Assembly (NCBI GenBank): GCA_011033025.1 | Contig: WFMF01000009.1 | Span: forward strand, 992,001 to 1,056,000 | Source of the DNA: Beroe forskalii | Taxonomy: Eukaryota; Ctenophora; Nuda; Beroida; Beroidae | Reading direction: 5' to 3' | DNA length: 64,000 nt | Shown here: piece by piece, positions 1 through 9,674 of the stretch | How positions within the stretch are numbered: position 1 is the stretch's first letter | Layout of the letters: each line of letters opens with the position of its first letter | Notes under the pieces: model-generated | What the model was told of the DNA's origin: nothing | Database searches by the model: none | Seen by the model: the letters and a program-made list of their open reading frames with translations, nothing else | Position numbers and translations under genes: made by a program

Positions 1-3000
1 TCAGGAAATCTGTCACCTGCTTTTAAGCTGATTCGAGTCTCTGCAACGTTTACTGAGAACTAGCTCTACTGCGAAGGTATGGGAGTGTGATACTCCCATT
101 CTTCTTATTAACAGAACATATCACGGATATGTCATGGTACTGTATTCCACAATGATACTTGAGTTCAGAAGACTCCTAGACCCCGATGGGGACTGATCCC
201 CCTGACCCCCAAGAACCGGCGCTTGGCTACAGTTGATATACCTATAAAATAAACTATGCAGCGGCCGCCTAATCCTTCCCAAAAACTTTGGTCCTGACCA
301 CGCCCATGCTTGTAAGTGATCCGTAGTTCTACTATGAAAAAATATAAATTTAAAATATACCAAATATGCCAAAATATCAAGCCTTTAAATTGAACGGTCC
401 CACTCTTATTAATAACTGACATTATTCAAATGGCCCTTTGGACCAAATTTCTGAAACCAATCTGGTCAATAAAAGAATAAAGTAGCTGACTCTACCTAAG
501 TACCTCAAGGTATTATCCGCACGAACTAACATCTAAGATTGTAATTTCAGGGAGCTAGAGCAAAATCGCAATGCCAGCCGTACAGCAGCTCCTATATTTA
601 TAGCACTGACAAGTGAAGACTATACCTAACATCTTTTATGCTTTCATTTCCAGATAAGACGAATGGATTGGGTTAATTTTGACGCCTTGAGAAGGCAATG
701 AAACTGCGTACTCAGGTTTTGAGAGCATTGAATATCATATGATACTCAATATGTGTCATCTTCCTTTAAAATAAACGTGATGCTGGATGCATGGCAGTCT
801 GACAAGTTCTGTAGTTCCTTAGTTTTTTAGTTTTAAAAGTTTAAAGGCAGTAGGCCCGCCAGAACCTTCCTAGTCCCTTCCTTGACGTGATAGGTAACAT
901 GTGAGCAATCCTCAACTACCATTTGAAAAAACTTCTACCATTTGAAAAAACCTCCCTCCCTCTATTTGATTAGGTAACATGTCTACATTCCCTAACTATC
1001 AGAGTACCAGTACCACTTTTATACTAATGCACCGTACGCAGTGAGATAAACGATAGTTATGAATAGGCGCTGAAAGGATGTACCTATATTTCACAACAGT
1101 ATGCCTCCAAACTCTCCAGGCAATCATGCTATAGGGAATGGTGCAGCAGCAATCAGCAACTCATAATGACATCATCATATGAAATGATGACATCATCATG
1201 CAACCTTGCAAAACGTGATCATGTTATATTACGATAACTATTCTCCGGCAAGGGGTTTATAAAGCCGCGGCATTCCAAGGTAGCTAAAAATAGTGACTCT
1301 TCACTGAAAAATGTGTCCGGCTTCCAATCAATTAATCAAGCACACCACCACCTCCTGCTCAAACTATATTGTGAAGAAGCACACTAGTGGAACATGAAAG
1401 TGTAGTGAAATAAGGCAGGGGTAGGGGTGAAGGGTGTTATATCCCAGCTGACACCTTACAAATTGCCAGGAGGTCGTGGACGCCAGTAATTGTGTAACGT
1501 GGTTAGACGTGATAGTGGTACTTCTTTTTCACTTATATTGGAACTCTGTGTCGTTCAGAGCACATCTGTTTGAATGAAGTGTTAGGTGATGAGATTGCGA
1601 AACGTGTCTTCTCCAACGCTGTGAAGAGTACCCTACGATGAAAAAGACAACTGCCAGGGGTACTTTCAGCTTTTTAGCAATCAACTAATCAAAATTGATT
1701 GGAAGGTAGAGTTATTTCGAATGTTGATAATGCTTTAATGCAAGCAATAAGCATGCTATTATTAGTGATCTTTACAACGGTATGAAAATATGAACACATA
1801 TCACAGTATTAAAGCCGTCGAAGTCAAGCTGCCACAGCTACTGGTGTGAGATAATGCGAAATTAATCAGACATATCCATGTGACATGTCAGAGTCAATCT
1901 CTCAAGAAAAGGAAGAAAGCAACTGCATGAAATTGAAAATATAATACGCGCGCGAATAGAGTTCACGGTTAGCTGAGAATATTTCACACTTTCACACGAG
2001 TAGATGGCAAACCAGCGTATGTTTTGATCAACAATTCGATCTTGTTAGCTGAGTTGATAACGCAAACAGGAGTAACTCAGTAATTTTAGAGATGTTTCAC
2101 ACATTGCAAAACTGAGCCAGACATACCGGAAAATTAACCATCCATACTTGGCGGCATTAAACGATCGCGCAACTTAAGAAATTACTCAAAACTCATCGTT
2201 TTATTAATGAAAACCTGCATCATGACCAAACAAAAACAGATGCTATCACTGTTCTTGTGATGAGTGATCTCGACAGAAACATGCGAAAAGCACGTAATGA
2301 TGCTGCCTGTTGCATCTACTCATTTATTTCATGTAGAGCCACATTTAAATATTCTAGAGAACACCCCAGTGATATTTAACCACTATCTGATGTCAACCAT
2401 CCCTCGCAAAATGGGTAGATTACTGAAGCACGCAAATTTATAACATATTACTATTAATATTTAGCTGATATTCATGCTTATAATCATAATCATATAGATA
2501 CGCTCATATTTAATATCACACGCGCAGATAAACTTAATGGGGTGATCCGAAGAGTTTATCATACATAAAAACTTGACTCAGAGTTCAGACTGAGGAATTA
2601 AACTTTATACAACGTGGCATCGAATAGCAGCGTGTTTATGACCAATAACTCTATATCCCCCACTGTCTCGCCCTACAAACTGATGAATATAAAATTCATC
2701 AAATCTCTCTTATAATTTCGCGTTTTCTGTTTGTTTTTACGTCAAGCTCCCAGGCAACGGAAGGAAAAGGAGACGTGCACTTGCAAGATTTTTAAATCAC
2801 ATGCGTCATTTCTTACGGTGATATTTTAATAAAGTTTTAACTTTGAAAATATACACTTTATGTGCGCGTAACTACTATGTTGCTATGCACCTAGCAACAT
2901 ATAGTTGTAACTACACGTGGGCGCCCTATAAAAGGACAAAAAAGAAAAGAGGTTACAACGCCAAAAAACATACAAAGAATGAGATTTTATAAGAGAGACT

Positions 3001-4130
3001 ATCAGACCCGTTGGGCCTTCAAATACAGAGCTCACTCGGGGCTGCTACGCAGCACCTCGTTCGCAAATTTTAAGCACTCAATTATAATTGATTGAATACT
3101 TTTTACCAGTGGTGGATCTACAATGGGGTTGTGGCGGGGTTGCAACCCCGCAGCTTTTTCTGCAGTTGGGTTGTTATGGGGTTGTGGGGTTGTTGGTTTT
3201 AGAGTGGGGTTGTTGGGGTTGTGAGCAGCTGTTGTGATTAAATTGTACATGTTATCAAATTGACTTCAGAGGCAGATTCAGATACCAAAAACCTTGAAAA
3301 TTTCGACTGCAGCGGGCCGTTGTAATAAATCATGTAACTAAATTGGTTAGACACAGTCTTTGATATAAAATTTCTAAAATTTTCGCCTGCAGCGATCAGA
3401 AATATCAATAAGGATTATGATTCAAAGTAATATTGCCGTTCCTTTCATTTGTTTTTTTTTTGCAAGCGAAGCAAGCGGGCCAAAGGAGACTTTAAAAATG
3501 GCTTTTCTAACCAACAACCCAGCCCACCACATTTTTCAGTTGAATCCACCCGTGTTTCTCACCAGTATCGATTCATTGTGTTGCAGATCATTAAATTAGT
3601 ATACCAATTTCATGTTGAGCCATTATTTAAGATTCTATGAGGAAACAGATTCTTTTATAGCCACATTCACCGTTAATTATATGGTTATTACTTTATTACA
3701 TGTTAATTGCAAATTGAAACACATCGATCTAAGTCTTTACTAATAGTTTCATGTTTAATAATAACATGTTAATTGCAATTCATCATTTGAAATTATTGAT
3801 TTATTTTTATGTTATTTATTTATGATCACATAAATTTGCACCTCAGATAGTTACCGTTGCAGATTGTTTCCAAATTGACTATTTTTATTAACCGTCGCAT
3901 AGGTATTTGATTTTTTTACTTCGAATAAAAGTATAAGAGTATAAGCTGCTATTTCAGTTTCTCGTGTAATAATTTGGTGCTCCTATCTAAGAGTTCTGTT
4001 GTTATTACACTTTTAAAACTTTATAATGATAGCATGCGATTGCGTATCCCCAAATTTCGTAGCTCTAAAATTTCGAACCCCAGAATAATTGGGTAAATTC
4101 ATCTCTTAAAAGGTACACATATACAGAGAG
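1..4130. other. AT-rich non-coding stretch
   Basis: I see no convincing gene here. The open frames are short and lack family resemblance. A (G)GGTTGT-rich patch around 3124-3215 contains a perfect 16-bp palindrome at 3135-3150. The words just before it (from about 3107, CAGTGGTGGATCTA) resemble the end of an hAT-type element, but I found no matching right end. The 5' flank and promoter of the gene starting at 4131 must lie in the last few hundred bases, but I cannot mark a specific element. Confidence 0.6.
3124..3215. repeat. GGGTTGT-rich simple repeat with internal palindrome
   Basis: Short G-rich units of the type GGGGTTGT recur, with the palindrome CGGGGTTGCAACCCCG at 3135-3150. The open frame on the minus strand across this patch (Asn/Pro/Thr rich) is a by-product of the repeat. 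Confidence 0.6.
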
Positions 4131-6742
4131 ATGAGAAAGTTCAAGCGGCTTTTCCTGTGTATGACAGTGGGTGTGGCAGTTTACCTGATACTGTTGACTA
4201 TTCACGATTCCTGTATCTCTTTGCATGGAGGGAAGGAGCAACGCTCCATTAATTGCAGCCCTCATATCATTGGGTATGATAATAAGGAAGGTGAGGAGAA
4301 TGAACGGAATTTTGACAGATATCCTCCGGAATCTGGGATTCCGGATGTGATTTCTGACATGGGAAAGGGTATGGAAAGTAGGATAATTGCAGATCCAGTT
4401 AATTCTCATCGCATTGAAACAGTGAAAGGAACTTTTGCAGAAGACTGGATGAACCTGGAGAATCCAGTAGTGATGGAAGCGGTTACCATGGAAATGTCAG
4501 GGCGAGTCAACCATCTCAAGGAGCAATGTGCGAGCAGGGAACGGGAAGCTCATCCTCGACCTTATCAGTTCTTTATGGACATCCCCGAGCTCAACTTGAG
4601 ATGGTGCAAGGTATCGAAGGTCGGATCTACTAGCTGGGATACCTATCTGGCTCAGTTTGCCCCACTCTGTCGGGGGAGAAGGTGTGGAGTAAGTATTGCG
4701 TACCGGAGCAATGGGCGCTCCAGTTCCCGCCCAATTCAGGGCTTGAGGAGTGGAGAAGAGAGGGGATAAGACCGGATTTTGACATCGATACCTTCAACTT
4801 CCTCATTGTGCGACATCCCTTTGAGAGGGTTGTAAGTGCTTATCGGAGCAAGTTCGAGCACAACACGTTAAGTGGTCACAAATACTTCGAGTTATTCGGA
4901 AGGGAAGCGATGTTGAAGTATAGAAAGGTGGCAAAAACGTTGTCAAAAGATGAAAAATTGTCCCTCCTTCATCAAACGGAACAGTACATCAAAACAGGGA
5001 TGCGCACGCACCCAGATCCGAGCAACCCTTACCAAAACCCACCATGGCCAACTTTTGCTGAAGTCTCTGCTGCTATACTACAAGATGGCATTTATGAAAG
5101 GCACTGGTGGCCAATATCTGATCTTTGCTTGCCTTGCTCAATAAACTACTCAGCCATAGGTCACGTGTCAACGCTTGACAGAGACAGTGCGTATGTCATG
5201 AAACGCATAGGACTCAGTGGGGAAGGGTGGCCAAGTCAAACTAACGCATCTCCAGGAAAATCAACTGATGAAGTATGGAAGGAATACTTTAGTACTCTCC
5301 CCTGGGAGCTAAGGGTGAAGTACAGATTATACTATCAGTCTGACTGTCAACTCTTTAACTTTAACTGTGACTTATCAACTCTATCAACATCGGATATCAA
5401 CATGGAGGATTATGTCAAAAAGTTCTTTCCTGCCACACCATCATCTCAAGCTGGCCACTTCTTCATGGGGCCCAGAACCCCATATACCCTCCTGGCTGGC
5501 GACATATCCAGTCACACCTTCCCCTGTCAGCCCTCCGGCCTATTCAGCATGCACCGTCACGGACTACGCAACATGGGGGCCAACTACTTCATCCTGTCGT
5601 TCATTATCAACGTGGTGGAGCGGCTCAAGTCCAACCTCCGGAACCACCGAACATCCCCCCTGGTCGACATGGATTGGTTACTGAGCTTCAGCTACAATGG
5701 GCCGGACAACATGGATCTAGCGCCCGAGGGTTACCAGGAATTGATGGGCCAAGGCGAGCGTTTCAAAGCCGCGTTTCCGGAGCTTTTAGCTGACCCGGGC
5801 GAGGTACAGGTGACGGCGTGTCACTTTAACCGGTGCATTGGTTCGGGTCTGAGCTTCCTCCATGGGTTGTACGGGAATTCGTATAACACGGGGAACGCCA
5901 GCACGCTGCTGGGAGCCATGAAACGCATTCTGGGGAATGTCACGGAACAATGCCACGGCGAGTTGTCCGAGTCCGACAAACTCATGTGTGCGGTGCACCA
6001 ACCTATCCTATCCTGGAGAGAGGGAGCCAGACCGCTGAAAATGTTCGATATCAGCCGAGATAGTTTGCTTGAGTTCTACAAATATTGTCCGAAGTGCAAA
6101 ATTTACGTTAACTACTTAAATGAGGACCGGCATTACGTGCCAGATAAGTTTACCAGGCACCCAAAGTTTGTGAGGCTCCTCAACAACGTCAGTAGACGGA
6201 TCGGAATGCAGCTCGATTACGAAGACCTGATGGTGATGCATATTTTGTGCTCGTTGGAGGCGACTTTCCCTCGAATAGTCCCGGGAGCCAAGTTTTGCAG
6301 TTTGTTGAGGGGTGACGAAAAGGATGTTCTGGGATACTTCATGGACATGGTGCACTTTCACAGCAAATCAACTCCCGCCAGAATTAAGTCTGGGTGTGTT
6401 TTGATCAGGGAAGCCATAAGGACTTTGAGAGGAGGGGAGGCTTCCTTTTACTTCACACACTGCCAAGCACAGATGCCTTTCTACGGAACCATTGGCTTGG
6501 TCCAGAACCCACCGTTAAAATGGAAGGATGACCTCAATGACCGGGATTACTTCGGAGATATGGTGGGGTACGGAGGAGCCCTCACTATGGTGGCTATGGA
6601 ACAGTGCTCGGGGCAGGAGGGGACTGTGGTGCAGACCTTCCTCCATGAGAAGCCCATTGAAATCCCGGGGTGTGGGGATCCCTGTACGTTGGAAAGGCTC
6701 GAGGAGATGTTCCCAGCAAGCGAGTGTAATTACAGTGCGTGA
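4131..6742 (+). CDS. Carbohydrate sulfotransferase fused to MINPP1-like histidine phosphatase (one frame break)
   Basis: About 870 residues if one base is restored in the G run at 4672-4676. The frame opened by ATG 4131 runs into it, and the frame from 4673 carries on to TGA 6740-6742. The N-terminus is a type II signal anchor (residues about 7-26). The sulfotransferase domain follows: 5'-phosphosulfate loop CKVSKVGSTSW (about 159-169), 3'-phosphate motif RHPFERVVSAYR (about 228-239), a CLPC segment, and a YYQSDCQLFNF end typical of the CHST8-14 type. After a linker comes a clade-2 histidine-phosphatase domain like MINPP1: RHGLRN (about 476), a downstream HFNRCIGSG segment matching the family's HRC(M)DS region, and HCQ (about 777-779) where MINPP1 has HAE. 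Nucleophile His, the arginines and the second His remain; the acid Glu is Gln. Both domains share one unbroken frame after 4673, so the fusion is seen directly. Expected location is the Golgi or ER lumen; the phosphatase half may be weak or inactive (inference). Confidence 0.85.
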
Positions 6743-6795
6743 TATGGTAAGATGTTCCCAGCGAGCGAGTGTAATTACAGTGCGTGATATGGTAA
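6706..6795 (+). repeat. 45-bp tandem duplication over the stop codon of the fusion gene
   Basis: The copy at 6706-6750 holds the last codons and stop of the fusion gene. The copy at 6751-6795 repeats it with a single visible base difference. The unit is 15 codons, so a second, non-translated copy of the C-terminus and stop sits in the 3' untranslated region. Confidence 0.9.
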
Positions 6796-7430
6796 TTCAC
6801 GAGGAAGATTTACTCGTGAATAGAAAGAATTGTTTATCAGAAGCTGATGATGCCACAAAGAAGTGGGTTTGAGTGGTGTCAGTGGGAGGGTACTGTAAAC
6901 TTTTAGATATTTTATTTATTGTATATTTCGTCCAAACAGAAGTGTTGGTGCTTCTCTGGACTAGTGGACTTATTATACATTTAATTCCTGTTTAATTCCT
7001 GTGTAATTCCTGTTAACTGTCTTTCGGACATTATAGAACCCTTTGATGTTTTCATGCGGGTCTAAAATACATACATACATAGACACTTGCCTGATTGGGC
7101 CCATATTTGGGAGTATCTCAAAATGGACCCGATTGGTGCATGTCTATGTATTTTATAGATTATTTCGGGTTATTGGCCGAGGATTTAGCCGGAAGGAGGA
7201 GATTTTAAATATAGCGATAAAATATAGATAGGCAGAATCTATCAAAAAAACACCTAGTTTCTATTTCATAGTTTCAGTGCACTGTCTATGTATTTTCTAT
7301 CATTCGATGATGCAAACTTTGTTTCTCATAGGAACGTGCAACATATCTATTGCAAATTGATGTTATATTATCAGATTTTCAATTTACATAGTAATTAGTA
7401 ATTACTAATTTAACTTAGTTTTGGGTGGGC
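6796..7430. other. 3' flank of the fusion gene, no further gene seen
   Basis: AT-rich sequence with short local repeats (for example the repeated TTTAATTCCTG words near 6978-7010). No canonical AATAAA was spotted close to the stop codon, so the transcript end of the fusion gene is not marked. Confidence 0.45.
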
Positions 7431-7735
7431 GACATCTCATCTCGCGACACTTCATCTCATGACACTTCATCTATTGCACTTTAACAATTATAATTGAGGA
7501 GATGACATCTCGCAAAACAGGACATCTAATATCTCGAAAATTCAGCGCACCTACGACATTTCATCTGAAAGGGTGCGACGTTTCAATTCAGGGGTGCGAC
7601 ATTTCATCTCAGACTAAGACACTTCATCTCGAGGGGTACGACATTTCATCTCAAAGGGTACGACACTTCATCTCAGACTGCGACACTTCATCTCTGGCGG
7701 GCACGACACTTCATCTATGGGTACGACACTTCATC
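7431..7735. repeat. Degenerate tandem array of GACACTTCATCTC units
   Basis: Units of roughly 15-24 bases (ACGACACTTCATCTCA and variants) repeat irregularly and stop exactly where the hydrophobic signal-peptide codons of the next gene begin. The last unit, TACGACACTTCATCG, runs into that coding sequence with no visible splice acceptor between them. Confidence 0.8.
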
Positions 7736-8450
7736 GTGTTGTCTGCTGCTGGGAGCCCTTCTCGGACTCTCTGCAGGGTATGACTGCTACCTCAAGTACG
7801 AGAGCTACTGGATGAACTGGGGGATGAAGGATGGAGCAGGAAACTACCCATTAATCCGACCCTCTACAATCGGGGATAAGGAGAGTGTGGAGGACCATGC
7901 CATAGGGCTGTGTAACAAGGATACTGGTTGCCATGGTGTCCGATGCTACAAACTACCGGCTTACAAGTACGAACTACGATGCAGACTCGCAACTGCCTGG
8001 TTTGGGAATAAGAAGCAACCAGCTGATAGAAATCTGGATAAATACATCAACAAGGTGGCACGAAACACAAAGAACCCAGGCATCTGGAGTTACATTAAGA
8101 AACAGACTTGTTCGGAAGACAAATGCTACCAAAAAGTTGAAGGATGGTTCTTCAAATGGAGACTGAAGGTCGGGAAAACAGCATACAAATACCCGGTTTA
8201 TTATCCCATACACAAGAACGGCAGGTATGTGAGTCCCGAGCATTACACAAAGAAGTTGTGTTCTCACGACCCTGACTGTCTAGGAGTCCGGTGTGAAAGG
8301 TACGATGATGAAAATGTGCGGTGTTACATTGCAGGCGGGTGGGAGAGTGCTCTCAATCCAACAGACGAAGGTTTTGAGGACTACTTGGCAAGGGTGGCGA
8401 GTTACAAGGGAGCTAACTATTGGAGCTACCCTAAGAACTCTGCCTGTTAG
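7734..8450 (+). CDS. Secreted two-repeat cysteine-rich protein, 5' end unresolved
   Basis: The reading frame ends at TAG 8448-8450. Its first methionine (7812) lies inside the mature domain. Upstream, the same frame encodes a signal-peptide-like run, CCLLLGALLGLSAG, ending in YDC near 7785. No in-frame ATG precedes that run; the frame stays open back through the tandem array to a stop at 7566. The true start is therefore on an unseen exon or was lost in the array. The mature part contains two related units of about 95 residues, each with an opening Cys-Tyr and Trp, a central C-x(4-5)-C(L/H)GVRC segment, and an ending (W)SY-x(5)-C. The even cysteine count suggests an extracellular disulfide-bonded protein. 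I do not recognise the family and assign no function. Confidence 0.6.
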   Translation, partial: SCCLLLGALLGLSAGYDCYLKYESYWMNWGMKDGAGNYPLIRPSTIGDKESVEDHAIGLCNKDTGCHGVRCYKLPAYKYELRCRLATAWFGNKKQPADRNLDKYINKVARNTKNPGIWSYIKKQTCSEDKCYQKVEGWFFKWRLKVGKTAYKYPVYYPIHKNGRYVSPEHYTKKLCSHDPDCLGVRCERYDDENVRCYIAGGWESALNPTDEGFEDYLARVASYKGANYWSYPKNSAC

Positions 8451-9582
8451 GTTGACTAGGTTTTAATAAGCTTGAAACTTGTAATATTTAATAATGAGAG
8501 ATGCAACACGGGATGCTTTGGACAATTATTATCATGCATATAAATGTGATATGTGACCAAGTGTTTAATATCATTCTTGGGTTTATCTTTAATAACATAC
8601 GTAGGTTCAAGCAGGGTTAAGTGAGTAAGGGGTAAAGAGGAAACCAAATCAGCTCGGGAAACCAAATCTTATACTCTTATATAAATATGATTTTTAGTGT
8701 CTAATACTTTGATGATCTTGATTTTGCAATTAATCAACATTTCAGATTTGCAAATTCATTATCGAAAAAAATATGTCCATATATACCTCAATAATTTAGA
8801 AGGCAAGTTTATAACAGATTCATTGCGATATAATAACATAAAAACTAAATCATCCAAACATAAATAATAAACTTAAAACCCATTATCAGCAACGTTCCAT
8901 TATTTTACGTAATTGTAAAAGCACATTTTTGAAATCGAAATCTAAAACAAACAACAAGTTTTTACACGGATAAACATCATGATTATGTTGTCAGGTAAAT
9001 GGCAAGGAAGATGGATCAAAATTTTATAAATGATCATCCTAGAACTAATCAAACAATAAGATATGATACGTGCGATCGTTTAAGGCATTTATGAAGAGCT
9101 CGAAATAAATGAACTAGTGTCATTTCGTATGAAAGATTAAATTACAAAACAAAGTCTGAGTTGGTATACTAAACAAAATCCATGTAAATAATAGATACTC
9201 CGGCAAACATACAATACATATCAAACTGTAGAAATACTCGTCAATACAAATCACAAACAGAAACCAATACGCCACACCGAGGAAGACAAGTCAAGAGAGA
9301 GATTTCATTTCAGAGATTGGTTGTTCTATTAATAAATAGATGCAAGCTTAGATCGCTGGCACTAGTCCTTCTTGAATCTCAATCAGTAACTTACATGTGT
9401 CAAGTATTTTCTTGGCAAGACATCAAGTTAAGATGACAACCCCTCTCCATTAACTCATCTAACTCAGCAGAAAATGGGCACTTACCCAGTACACCGAAAC
9501 ATATGATATGATAATTTACATACTTACATACTTACATACCTATAGCAAGAGAAGAAAGTGCAGAACCTCCCACCCCTCAGGT
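8451..9582. other. AT-rich intergenic stretch between convergent genes
   Basis: It lies between the stop of the secreted-protein gene (+) and the 3' end of the sideroflexin gene (-). Nothing coding is seen. Short tetranucleotide repeats (ATACTTAC) occur near 9518-9540. Confidence 0.55.
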
Positions 9583-9588
9583 TTTAAT
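9583..9588 (-). promoter_or_regulatory. Candidate ATTAAA poly(A) signal of the sideroflexin gene
   Basis: TTTAAT on the plus strand reads ATTAAA on the minus strand, about 87 bases downstream of the sideroflexin stop codon. It is the common variant signal; no AATAAA is closer. Confidence 0.4.
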
Positions 9589-9674
9589 AACACCCACAGA
9601 AAGACAGCCCACATTTGAAGCCCCACTTTGGCCATGAAATACCTCCCAGTCGGCAGTTTTTCCAGCTCACCATG

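Noticed and set aside
4682-6742. Two separate adjacent genes for the sulfotransferase and the phosphatase
   Set aside because: The two domains share one uninterrupted frame with no stop, no splice signals needed, and only a short linker between them.
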